From the NCBI GenBank assembly GCA_028023455.1, contig JAQFVV010012398.1:7462682-7526681 (forward strand): a stretch of 64,000 bases of DNA. Reading direction: 5' to 3'. Shown in pieces: positions 36,387 through 48,037 of the stretch; the stretch's first letter is position 1; each line of letters opens with the position of its first letter. The notes beneath the pieces were generated by a model. That model did no database searches and was not told the DNA's origin. It worked only from the letters and a program-made list of their open reading frames with translations. Source of the stretch: Epiperipatus broadwayi. Lineage: Eukaryota > Onychophora > Udeonychophora > Euonychophora > Peripatidae. The position numbers and the translations under genes were made by a program.

Positions 36387-39224
36387 TATATATATTAACA
36401 GTATGAGGTATCTGGATGGGGTAGTAGCAAATTATCCCCAAATAAACAAAATATAAATTAAGCCTTAATGATATTATTAAATAAATCTTAAAGTAATGTT
36501 TAACAATCCAAAAATTATATAAGTAGTGAAATATTATAAGAGAGAGCCTGAGATCATGAGATTTCTGAGAGATCATCCAGTTAGAGATCAGTTAACTCGT
36601 TAGAGAAACTATGATTATAATTAACCATACATCAACCAGCATTATAAATAAGTGAAAGTAATACTCAAAATAACCATTCATCATTATGAATGATCAATAA
36701 CAAAATAAATCAATGCAATAAATCAACAGTCCATCTTATGACTGGATTTGAAATGGATCTACTGTTGACCAGGTTGCCTATTGAGCCTTTGCCAGCTTGG
36801 GGCATTTATTTAAACATAATTTGGATGCAGAAACTCATGTGCTAATCCATTGAAATCTATAATCAGAAAAACAATAATGCTGGAATATTAAAACATGCTG
36901 ATCATTGTCAATAATCTGACAACTTAGCACCATTAATTCACTGGCCAACTATAAACTTCATTTCTAAGACTAAACTAAAATAAAATGTGCAGGGGCTTTG
37001 AAAAATATAACCCTCATACCAAGCCAGGACAATGTCATACTGCCTACCCCTAATGCACTAAAATACATCACATTTAATATATTAGATATGCTTCACATAT
37101 AGTTCAATGAACATGAGATTGATAACTGTTACAGTGATCAAGAGATGATGCAAATTACAATATTCTCAGCTTGAGAATTAAGTCACTGGAATAATTTTAG
37201 CAATTGAAATACAAGTTTATTAGCAACAATAAAAAAATTAAAATAAGATCTTTACAATATGGCTATACACAATGTCATTCTTATTGTGATTATTATATTA
37301 TAATTATCACATTGTGATTTACATATATGTGATTTACAATATTCAATTTATTACATTGACTTACATATATATTCCATTAGGTTTACTTAAACACAATCAG
37401 CACAAAGACATGTGGCTGAACATATTTGAATTGATATTTAACAATTAAAATAAATGATTAAAATTTTACACATATATGGTATTGGCAATACAATTGACAC
37501 ATATTTGCACACATACATGTTTGTGCATGAAATTTTTGATCATACTTGACTTGCCATAAAATAAACATTTTTAGTTATCACTTTTAAATGAGATAAAATA
37601 CCAATAATAAGGAAAATGATTAAAATTTACATATATGTATTGATTAACATAAAATCAAAATTTGGTTTATTACATTGTGGTTTATATCTGTTTTCAATAG
37701 ATTTATATAAAATAGCTATACACAGCATCACACATCAGTGTAGTATAATTTATTATTTAATATAAAATATTATCATAACTTTATAAATGAAATTCAGTTT
37801 TATACATATTTAATAACATATTTAACATTTATGTATGTGCATGTTTAATTGCAGGTGCATACTGATGTCTATAGCATATATTTTATTTTGTCAAAATAAA
37901 GTTATTAAAATTATTTTTGAATTAATTTCATTTGGAAATCATATAAATTGCATTTGTTATTTTATAGTAAATTCCACTCTTTATTGATTAATATTTTAAA
38001 AAAATAAATACTATCAACTTTTTTTTTCTTTTAAAAATATAGTCACATTTAAATTTAGATTATAGAATTGTCTCTTTTTTTAATAAAAGAAAAATAAAAT
38101 TGTTCTACATATACATTAATTTTTAAAATGTCATTTCTGACCAAAGAATATTAAAATAAAATAACTCATTGTATATACACATGACACATTTATATGTGGT
38201 TCCCTGCATGTATAGATAAACAGCAGCATATGTACACTAATTTCTTCATCAAGCTTTTTTTTTGGGAGCTTGTATTTGGTGATTGTCATCTTCAAGATAG
38301 GTATAATTCAGGTAATTTGTTGGCATGCCATGAGCTTCCTTCTGTCTAAAGCTTGAGGGGCTTCAGGCCAGAAAGCTGTCTTGAATTTGATAGATTTCCA
38401 GTGATCAACTATCCTCTTAGCACACATCTGTAGCTATGAATTTCAATACAAAGAAGTGGGTCATTTTTCTCGTGTAAATTTAAACTCCATCATTGAACTT
38501 TAGAGCAGCTGCTTCCTTGCATTGTATAACACTTCTAGACATTTCTGCAAATAGCTTTACTGTTGCCACTCTCTGCTATAATTACCAACAAATTGTAGCT
38601 AATTATTTCACAAAATACTTTAGCCAACTTTGTAGCTAGCTATTAGCCAACTGCTTCTTGAAAAATTATTATCCAAACTATATTAGTAAACTCTCTTTTC
38701 AAAAACTACTATCTAGACTGAACTGATATTTTATCAGCACTTTTTATAAGGGTCATCTGAGATGATAAAATACCTTAATTGAAAACAGTTTTTGTTTAAT
38801 ACTTACCTGGATAAAATTGCTTTTAATATTTTCAAATCATTTTTAATTACAAGCTACTTTTGAAAGCAACTTTGAAATTTTACAAAGATGTGATCTACAT
38901 GTTTTTACTTAGAGCATTAATTAAAAGACTTCAAAAATAAATAATAGAATTTTTTACAATTATCAGAAACATGCTTGTTTTTAAATTCAAAATCAGAATA
39001 CAATATTGATTTATTTATCAGACCTTTTAAAATGTTTATTTATAATAAAATTTTAAATCTAGAATTATTTAACTTTTTACAGAATTATTATTATTCCAGA
39101 AAATGTTGAAAATATCTGCTAAAATTTTTGTCTGTGTTTGTTTCTACTTTTTCTTTCAAGACTTTATATATATTTATGTACAGACACTATATTACTGTGT
39201 GCCATATAACAGACTTGTTCTAAT
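36387..39224. other. Anonymous AT-rich DNA
   Basis: No supported gene. The stretch 38240-38520 is less AT-rich than its surroundings and partly open on the minus strand (HWKSIKFKTAFWPEAPQALD), but has stops and no recognised family. The 36343-36576 minus frame is probably chance. Confidence 0.45.
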
Positions 39225-39352
39225 ATATTCAAAATTATGTCAAATTCACAACTCAACCAGACTAGCAAAGGAAAGAAACTCTAAAACACTGCCAATAGTT
39301 CTATTGCTACAAGCAGACTTCAAAATATCTACAAAATACCAACACATTTAAA

Positions 39353-41131
39353 CTAAATATCACCTACAATTCCACTTCCTTCCCATACACCCTTAATATT
39401 AAAATAACTTATAAATAAGTTAATTACTTCAGAATCATAAATTTTTAATAATAAAGATTCTTTAATTCTTTTTATTTCATTTCTCTCAAAGAAGACAACC
39501 TCAGCTTCATTAAAATTAATAGTGTTGCTTGTTTCTTTTTCATGGCTATATAGAACAGAACTAAGATGTTTATTTCTAACCATACTTCTATGTATCTTTA
39601 TCATTTTGGTTAAGCTTAAACTACTCTGACCTATACATTCCTTTTTACAAAAACAAAGGATAATATACTCTACTCCAGAAATAGTCTTTTAATTAAAAAT
39701 TTCCTTCATATTATTTTATAAATTATTCAAAGTAATACCCTTTTTTTCAAACAATTTTTTTATTTCTAAACAAATTACTAATTTTTACATACAATTTTAT
39801 AAGATAATTTAAATGGCAAAGAAATAAAAAATCTTATTTTTCTTTATCCTTTACATCATCACAAATATTATTACTATTAACCCTTTTCCTGCCTCCTACG
39901 AGGCTCCTCGTCGACATCTGAAATCACTCTAACTCAGCCAGTTTTTATACGAAAATATTCATTAAATATGTATTGAATTCGTTTTTAAAAGTTCTGTACG
40001 ATGGTGACATCTTCCGATTTATTTTAGAAGTAAAAAATAGAAAAAAAACGCATTTAAACCTAAACAAAGAAGGAACATTATTTGTGATTGGTTCTTAGCA
40101 TGCTCTCAACTGAAAAAGACATTCTGATTGGCTGGAAAGAACAAAGAAACTGCCTGATCAAAGAAAATAAAGAAAAACGCTGAGATTTTCATTTTGAATA
40201 TGATTTAAATTATTATTAAATAATATTTATGGAAATTAAACATAATTTTCAGAGAGAATAATAAAAAAACAAAATTATTTTCGAAAAATATTGAAGATTT
40301 AAGTAAATATATTGAAGATGTAGTAAAAAGAAATATTTACTTTTCTATAACGTAAAAGTCGATCTTTTTGTTTACATTATAACTTTTATGTTGCCGATAT
40401 TGAATATCTTAGAATAAATAAATAGCAATTTATTTTTGAAAGAACTTTCGTTTTCTTCATGACCTGAAAAATTAATTATATACTTTTTATAAATGTATCT
40501 GAGTTGAATTTAATATTATAGGCAAATATGTTTTAACAATAGGCTTTGTCTTCAGTTTGTGAGTTGGCCAATTAAAAGATTTGATTTTTATCTGATACAA
40601 CCAATGATAAAATTAGCGGTTAAAAGGTTAAATAAAATACTTTTAACAAATTTATCAGAGTAGTTAACACTCAAGTAATCTTTATAAAATTGACCTTTTT
40701 GAAACAAAGCTATGCCACTAGAATTATTTAATCTCTTATTTCTAAAGCAATAGTTTCTTAAAGCAGTTACTTTATGAGATACAGATTGATAGCTATCAGG
40801 TTTAATTATAGACCTTAACTCTTTACTGTTAACATAATGACCACATAACAAAAATTACTCTTTACATTTCTAATCACCATTATTCTTAAAAAATTTAATT
40901 TAACAAAGTCTAACCACTCCCTTCTTCTACCACATAATTTATAGAAGGATCAAAACAATTAAAGTCATTTACCACCTCATTGAATTTATTCTCAACAATG
41001 AACAAACAATCATCCACATATCTAACAGCTAACTTTAAATATAAACTATTCTTTTTAATAATAATATTCTCTTCCAAATAATTAATATAAACTGAAGAAA
41101 TTAAAGAAGGAATAATATAACTATTATCCAC
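39353..41131 (-). pseudogene. PLE 2 left arm, RT and GIY-YIG, split by a MITE
   Basis: On the minus strand: 41131-40910 has RT motif C (RYVDDCLFIVEN); a stop or shift follows; 40851-40628 holds a conserved thumb-like region (IKPDSYQSVSHKVTALRNYC); the MITE occupies 40627-39881; beyond it a degenerate GIY-YIG domain (CFCKKECIGQSSLSLTKM, about 39650-39600) leads to 39353. It is 5'-truncated upstream of motif C. The GIY-YIG tyrosine and loop are partly changed (CIG for YIG). Dead in several places. Confidence 0.82.
39881..40627. mobile_element. piggyBac-type MITE, copy 1, with TTAA duplication
   Basis: 747 bp, exactly flanked by TTAA at 39877-39880 and 40628-40631. Ends: CCCTTTTCCTGCC on the left and, as the reverse complement of the right, CCTTTTAACCGC. 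TTAA target duplication and CCYTTT ends are hallmarks of the piggyBac superfamily. No transposase is encoded. It lies inside the left arm of PLE 2, so it is younger than that PLE. Confidence 0.88.
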
Positions 41132-41219
41132 CCTTCCTTAATCTTAAAAAAATATTATTATAAGTAAATATATAGAATCCTCTAATAATAAAAGCAAACT
41201 TTTAATTTATTCAGTTTAT

Positions 41220-42109
41220 ATTAATTATTTGGAAGAGGAAATTATTAAAAAGTATTGTTTATATTTAAAGTTACTTCTTAGATATATAGATGATTGTTTG
41301 TAGTTGAGAATGATAAATTAAAAGAGTTGGTAAATGAGATTGTTTTGATCCTTCTATAAGATGTGTAGTAAAAAAAGAGGGGTTAAACTTTGTTAAATTA
41401 AAATTTTTAGATCTATTGGTGATTCAAAATGTAAATAATAATTGTTTGGGATATAGTCACTATGTTAAAAGTAAAGAGTTACAGTCTATAATTAAACCTG
41501 ATAGCTATCAATCTGTATTTGATAAAGTATCTGCTTTAAGAAACTATTGTTTTAGAAATAATAGATTAAATAAGTTTAGTAGGGTAGTTTTGTTTCTAAA
41601 AGATCAATTTTATAAAGATTATTTGTGTGTTGGCTTTTCTGATAAATTTGTTAAAAGTATTTTATTTGATAGTAATATTATTTGTAATGAAGTAAAGAAT
41701 TAAAAAAATGATTTTATTTCTTTGCTATTTAAAAATGTCTTCTTATAAAATTATATGTAAAAATAGTAATTTGTTTAGAAATAAGAAAATTGCTTGAAAA
41801 AGAGGTAATACTTTGAATAATTTATTAAATAATACAAAGGAAATTTTTGATAGAAAGACTATTCCTGGAGTAGTGTATATTATCCCTTGTTTTTGTAAGA
41901 AGGTATATATAGGTCAGAATAGTTTGAGCTTAAATGAAAAAATAAAGGTACATAAAAGTATTGTTAGAAATAAATATCTTAGTTCTACTTTATATATCAA
42001 TAAAAAAGATCAGAGAAATAAAATAAAAAGAAGAATTAAAGAATCTTTATTATTAAAAATTTATGAATCTGAAGTAGTTCTTTTAATATTAAGGGTATAT
42101 GGAAAGTAA
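41220..42109 (+). pseudogene. PLE 2 right arm, RT and GIY-YIG
   Basis: The plus copy starts with INYLEEEIIKK and the RT motif C region (RYIDDCL, about 41278), is frameshifted and stopped between about 41300 and 41416, continues open at 41416-41703 (IKPDSYQSVFDKVSALRNYC), and after another break gives a GIY-YIG domain at 41813-42109 (VVYIIPCFCKKVYIGQNSL). RT upstream of motif C is absent. The GIY-YIG half is better kept than in the left arm. Confidence 0.85.
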
Positions 42110-42326
42110 GTGGAATTGTGGGTAATATTTAGTTTAAATATGTTGCTATTGGTAATTCTTCACACTTGAGAAATCTGCTTGTAGCAGTGAAACCATTGGT
42201 TGTGTTTTAGAGTTTATTTTTTTGGCTAGTATGGTTGAGTTGTGAATTTGGAATAATTTTGATGATTTATTGACTAGTTTAGCTTTATGCTTTTAATATA
42301 TATATATATATATATCATACCAACAT

Positions 42327-43943
42327 TGTGTGGGCACATAATAATTTTGTTTAAAAAAAAATATTCAAATAAAAATCTTTCGTAAAAGAAAAACATAAAT
42401 TAAAAGTTTAAGAGTTTTATTGCAGTTTATTTTCATAAACATAAAATTAAAAGTCTAAGTGTTGTTGAAATAAAAGTTACAATTAATTAATTAGAAGGGG
42501 AGGGGGGTTTGTTTAGAAGCATCAAGTTAAAAGTTTATAAAAGAAGTAAAGAGTTTTGTTTATTATTATTAATTGAATATAAGTTAAAAGTTTAAAAACA
42601 TAAATCTCTTTTATTTAGTTAAAGAAAAAAAAGTCAGCTTAAAACTAAATAGTGAATGGATCTCAAATTTTATATGTGTGTGTGACTGTAAATGTAGTAA
42701 GTATATGCATATTAAATATTGAAAAATAAATGAAAGTTAAAAATTTAAAAAAACACTCAGTGGTGGCTACTAATAAAAATATAAAAACAACACATTTGCA
42801 TGGCTACTAATTAAACGATCTTCAAAATTACGTAATTAAAAGATTATCAAAGGAATTTTGACAACAGATACAGCTGGAGGATATCAAAATGAAAACACAC
42901 CTCATGTATAAATAGACAATTTTTTATCATACAGTTAGTCAGGTTAAAGTTGCATTAGAGTTGATATTGAGTCAAGTTTGAGTTGAGTTTGAGTTGCGTT
43001 TGAGTTGCGTTTGAGAGAGTTATATCAGAATCAAGAATGCAGTGTTAAAACCTCGGAAAACATATGACTTTCTCCAGCCTGAAGTCTGATGAAAACAGCC
43101 AACTTACCCAATAAAAGTGATGTTTGCGTAACAACCTGAAGCTGCTCAATATCTAATTGTCTTAAAGAAAAATCCTCGGAATAATCAGCATCAAATCTCC
43201 ACAAGAAAACTTCAAATCTAACTGGTTAGAAATACTTCATTAGAAGCAGAAAACAGCAGGAAGTATCCACGTTCAAAATCCTAGGTAATAACATTTTTTT
43301 ATACTCATTTCTAAAGTAGCCATCACATTTGTAAAGCCTCAAGAGTTAAGTTTAAGAACTCTATAGCATACATAGGCAAACTATTATATTTGTGTTTAAA
43401 ATGTTGTGTGTGTTCTTGCGTTAGTAAATAGTGATTTCATTGTATTTTGTATTTCAAATAATATTTAATGATTTCTCATCAGATATGATAGTGTGTGAAT
43501 TTAAAATGTGCGTGTGTTATATTAATTAAATAGGATTTATAAAATATTCAAAATTAGTTTAATAAATGTTAATTAAAATAAATTGTCTTTAAACTTAAAG
43601 CTTTATTTTGTCAGTCAATTCTTTTCACCACTAACTGAAACTATAATTTGTTATTGATTACAAGTAGCTGAACTAGTCATGGGTGTAACCTAGGCATTAA
43701 GTTAGTGGCCATTGTTTAAAGTGCATTATTTGTCTTCTGGATAAATAACTGGAGCCTGTGTATACAAAACAAAAAGTGCTTTGAACGTGGTGTTGAATTC
43801 AACAGTTGAGAAGAAGTTATGTCCTGGAAATGTAATGCTAGTTATATATTTTATAGCTATCGTTTGGACATACATACTTTCTGAGTACGTTCTTCTCTGC
43901 CTAGGAGGCTGGTAGTTTTGATTATCGGATCGAACCCGGTACA
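42327..43943 (+). mobile_element. Putative solo LTR of an unplaced LTR family
   Basis: The interval starts TGTGTGGGCACATAA and ends CCCGGTACA, and both sides are flanked by (TA)n. Inside is a promoter-like TATAAATA at 42907-42914, followed after about 200 bp by an ATAAAA signal. A stretch before the TATA box (AAGATTATCAAAGGAATTTTG, about 42840) is shared with the LTR-like insertion at 54453-55849. There is no partner repeat and no coding region. Boundaries are approximate and no target duplication can be read. Confidence 0.4.
42958..43017 (+). repeat. Short GAGTTG-based minisatellite
   Basis: Five to six copies of an 11-12-bp unit, GAGTTGMGTTT, with small variations, just downstream of the TATA-like box of the putative solo LTR. 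Confidence 0.7.
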
Positions 43944-44059
43944 ATATATATATATATGTTGTAAGGGTGACTTACAATCAACCAACACACCTGTCATAAT
44001 TTTTCCAACATTTTCAATCTGGTCAATTGATAGTCAAACAATCGAGCTTACATATATAT

Positions 44060-44136
44060 ATATAATAAAAACACAGAATTACTTCTCTATAAAACTGCTT
44101 TAATATTTGAACCAGCAGACTGGTTTTCATCAGTAT
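44060..44136 (-). ncRNA. Hammerhead-like PLE fragment between (TA)n runs
   Basis: Reading minus from 44135: ACTGATGAAAACCAGTCTGC, then CTGGTTCAAATATTAAAGCAG, then a tail ending TGTGTTTTTAT. The canonical CTGATGA box and a clean stem II (AACCAG/CTGGTT) are present. The second box is C-AAA where GAAA is expected. Both sides are (TA)n. Hammerhead motifs of this layout are established in PLE terminal repeats; activity is doubtful because of the missing G. Confidence 0.55.
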
Positions 44137-47100
44137 ATATATATATACGCTAAACAAACACAAATATCACCTTAAATAAACTGCTATGTTTATTTATTTA
44201 TTTTGAGAGATGTATTTTTAATTTCTGCATCTCTAAAGTAAAAAAAAATTATGTATATATATACAACCTAATCTCACTAATAATTAAATTAATAATTATT
44301 AACTGACTGGCGAGACTGACATAAACAAAGATTAAAATAAAAGAATAATGACCTGAGGTCAAAATAGTTACTAGGTGATTAAATTTGAGAGATGGAAAAC
44401 AATGCACGAATTAAAAAAAATATGTAATAAACATATAGATTTGTAACAATGAGTTATTTAAAAATCGGCATGAGCCAGCGCGAGAGGTTTTTGGGGTTTT
44501 TTTTTTAAAGAAAACAATTGGATAATCTGCATGTGAAAAAAGTCTCTGAACATTTGTTAATTTTTTTTTTTTGTAAAAAAGAAAATATATTAAGATGGAT
44601 TCTGATATTCAATGCTAAAAAGAAAAAAAGAAAACCTTCATTATCAGAATAAAAAAAGGAAATAGTTTAGCTGTTTGCTTAAACAACAAATCAAAATATA
44701 TAAATGGTAAAAATAGATTAATTGTTTAAACCTATGCTAGAGAGCTTGAATAGATTTTTAAGAAAGTGAAGAAAAAGAAATTTAAAACTATTGGAGTTCA
44801 ATCAAGTTCTCATGTTCTTTTTTCAGATACTCAAATGCCATTGAATAATTAACTACAATCATAAAAGGGAATTCTACAATGTGTACTGAATAGTAGAATA
44901 TACTGTAGGTGAATGATGCCAACCTATCTGCCATTACAAATGTGGCTGTGCAAATTATCTCTTTAAGTGTTGATGGATATTGATCTGCAGTGGATTTGTT
45001 GCTGTGTGTTTGAAAGAAACAACTGGACAATACTCAGGACTAATTAGTGTGGATTCAGCAAAGCCAATGGACAACCACCTTGTGTCTGGAGATCGATATA
45101 CACGTGTACAGACTGTTAAATATAGATAATATCTATTTTCCTCAGGAAGATTTTTTTTATTGATTCATAAAATTCTTTTTTATTATTATTTTACTATTTG
45201 TAATTTTATGATTTGTGATTTTTTTTTTGTATTGCATTTCATTTTTCAAATTTGAACACTGGTACTTCAGAAATGGGAGCATGTATCTAAAATATATAAA
45301 CCTGTATGGAGGGGGGAAGGGAAGGAATCAAATTAAACACAATAATTGTAATTGTTAATAAAGTTGAAAATTCACAGATCTTGACTTATTCTACATTAAC
45401 TACAAACTTTAGAACAAACAGAGTTATATTTTTTTATTATTAATAGTTACTACTAAAACCTAGTAATAGTTTTTTCTTTTTGTTTGTTTTTTTTGGATGT
45501 GTGATTAATCAAGGTGAACAAATGGTTTCTTTTTTCCACTAATGTCAATTCAACTTACATAGAGAGGTTCTTCATTCAGTAATCATCTAAAAATAGCATA
45601 CTCTAATAAATAAAATATGATTATAGTCAATACTATTAGCAAGATAGATTCAGAATTAGTGTATTATTAATTTTCTTTTCTACTGCTATATTTTTATTAT
45701 TTGAAACCTTTAATTTCAATTTACTGTATATATTATTTTGAATTAGTTTTTTTTTTTTGTTTACTACTTTGTAACTAAAGACTGCTTAGGTATGGATTTC
45801 TATCATGGGATTTGGAAAGGGACATTTATTGTATTCTTAAAATGATAGGAAGCCATCCTTGCTATTTCAACATTATAAATGTAAATATTGTTCTATTGCA
45901 TTATTTTTTGTTTTTTGCTTAATAAATGTCAAATAATTGTTAAAATCAATCTGATCTCTGCTTGGCCATCGTCAGTATTATGCATTTACACTAATAATCT
46001 GTTTGGTCATCATCATTATTATTATAATCATTTAAATTGATCATCAATGCCATGCATTTACACTACTAAATAAATAGTTTAGTGTATAATCTCTACATAT
46101 TACTAAATAGTTATAATAAATACACATATATGAATTATTCATACCCACAAACCATTTTTCATATATAAAAAGATGTGTACAACATTTTAGTAGTAAAAAG
46201 ATACTGGTCTTTGCTTATATATAGGCTCATTGGTTTGAAAATTAAATAAGTTCATCCCTGAAGAGAGCTAACTGTGAATTCTCCCTGGGTTCGAATACTG
46301 GGATCTAATGGATCCTGAAAGGGAAATGTGATAAAGACAAACTAGTCTAAATTGCATCTAAATTTCTTCAGTGAATATTGAGCTAGAATGCTGAAGGTAG
46401 ATATGATCTTGGACTAAGCATTTCATCATGCTATCACCAGCATCCTACCTGAAGGTCCTGTGTCCGATGGTAGTAAGATGTGCTCCCTTTTTCTCGGTGC
46501 ATCTCCAGTTCCATTACAATATATATATATATATTGTAACCTAAAAACGATTGGTACCTTTTAACTGATCAAAGCCAATACTTTGGATAAGCCAAAATTC
46601 TCAAGTGTAACCTTCCCAAGAGTAACAAAGCAACCATAAAACAGAGTATAAGTCCAAACATAGGTTTAAATCTGTATAAAAAAACTCTAATGTGTTAAAT
46701 AAGTGTATTATATAAGTCCTCCTCTAGGCTTAGCATACAATGATTAATACATTATCTCAGGGTATTAAATATTAAATAATTTAGTTGTAAAGAATACTAG
46801 CTTTGCAATGATAATCTAAAATAATAAAATAATTTAGGTTCTTTTAATTAATTAATAGTGGTCATAACAATGGGACTCTTATTTTCTAAGCATCTTATCA
46901 ACACTTTCTTCCTTTAAATGAAGTATGGATTTATTGAAAGATAATATTGTCTAGCAAAAATTAATTCTTATTTTGGTTTTATATTTTAAAATAACAACAT
47001 AAAGGAGTATTTTTATATTCTTTTTATATGGATTTTGGTTCTTATATCACTGGTTAAACAATATCAAGTTTCTTGAAGTCTAATTATCTAGAAAAAGTTA

Positions 47101-47292
47101 AACTAAAGTAATGCAGTAGGTAAAAGGATATGTTGTTGTACCCAAAACATTACCAAGCAATCTAACAACAAGAGCATCAATACAACAATCTTATATAAAT
47201 CTAATTGCATACATAATACATTGCATGAGTTGTATAGATGTGACACTTTCAAAATAATATATATATCCTTGTAATGCACTTTAAATACTTTT
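44137..47292. other. Mostly anonymous AT-rich DNA
   Basis: Apart from the fragment at 44788-45120 no gene is supported. A (TA)n run at 46519-46533 sits inside the near-palindrome TTACAAT...ATTGTAA and is followed by TGTAACC, which looks like an LTR start; no end for it was found. Confidence 0.45.
44788..45120 (-). other. Unidentified gene-like fragment
   Basis: On the minus strand a frame from about 45120 reads SPDTRWLSIGFAESTL and, in a second frame from about 45015, STADQYPSTLKEIICTATFV and on to a stop at 44788. Composition is more protein-like than the surrounding DNA and the two frames overlap as if separated by one frameshift. TRWLS followed by a hydrophobic helical region is reminiscent of hAT-type, zinc-finger-linked transposase-derived proteins, but the match is too short to name. 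It may be a transposon remnant, a decayed exon or chance. Confidence 0.25.
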
Positions 47293-47317
47293 ACTATTTA
47301 GGTGGATTTTCTAGTTA

Positions 47318-47997
47318 TGTTACGTTGTAGTATGATTAATATTAAAAAAAATACGTGTAAAACTGTGTGTACTCCAGAAGTTAAAAGTGTTAAATAATTC
47401 AAGTAAATGGGTTGATTTAATAAAAACAAAAATTAGAAATTACAAATGGTTTTTCATATATATATTTTATAAAAAGCAAGGTGTAAAATAAGATGGAAGA
47501 TCCGAATAAATAATTAATTAAATGAAGGATTAAAAATGTAAAGAACAATTTAATTAATTAGTTCAGAAATAATCCCAGAATACTTTTGTGAATAAAATTG
47601 ATAAGGAATAAACAATAAAACAAAAAGTAGATACAATCTAGCAGGAAAAAAAGTAAAGTCAATGTCAGTCCTGTTTTTCTGAGAGACTTAAGTGTAGCGT
47701 GAATTTTGGAACAGGACCAACGATGGGAGGAGAACCAGATATTCGGGTCTGAAGGTACTAAAGACCGACCTAGGGTAATTATATAGACTATACCTGTCTT
47801 ATTATTATTTTTGTAAGCCTTACAGGTGCTAGTAAACTACTGATAATCCTGTTTATAAATGCTTGTTAATTTTTATACTAATAAAATCTTGTATCTGTTA
47901 AGTGGGACATCTTAATTTCATGCAAGAGAGTAATAGTTACTTGAATTGGGTGTATTCGATTATTTCTCGTAAGTAACATTAAATCAAGTACATCACA
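47318..47997 (+). repeat. 5' LTR of the gypsy element
   Basis: 680 bp from TGTTACGTTGTAG to AAGTACATCACA. It matches the 3' LTR once that LTR's insertion is set aside, with a few percent difference by eye. Confidence 0.92.
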
Positions 47998-48001
47998 ATT
48001 T

Positions 48002-48018
48002 TGGCACAGTCAGGAGAA
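48002..48018 (+). other. Primer-binding site of the gypsy element
   Basis: TTGGCACAGTCAGGAG follows the 5' LTR after four bases. It looks like the common animal gypsy PBS TGGCGCAGTCGGGAG with both CG pairs changed to CA. Confidence 0.7.
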
Positions 48019-48037
48019 AACCTGTTTTTCAAGTTTT

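Larger units (their letters stand above)
39225..42271. mobile_element. Penelope-like element 2, head-to-head palindrome
   Basis: A second PLE family arranged like PLE 1. The minus copy runs from about 41140 down to 39225 and the plus copy from about 41185 to 42271, with the symmetry centre near 41160. Outer ends match in inverse orientation: CTGCTTGTAGCA, then TTTTAGAGTTT, then GGTTGAGTTGTGAATTTG. The arms differ by perhaps 15 percent by eye. The left arm is split by a 747-bp MITE. Confidence 0.85.

Noticed and set aside
46534-47292. TGTAACC after (TA)n as the start of another LTR
   Set aside because: No matching end, target duplication or partner repeat could be found.
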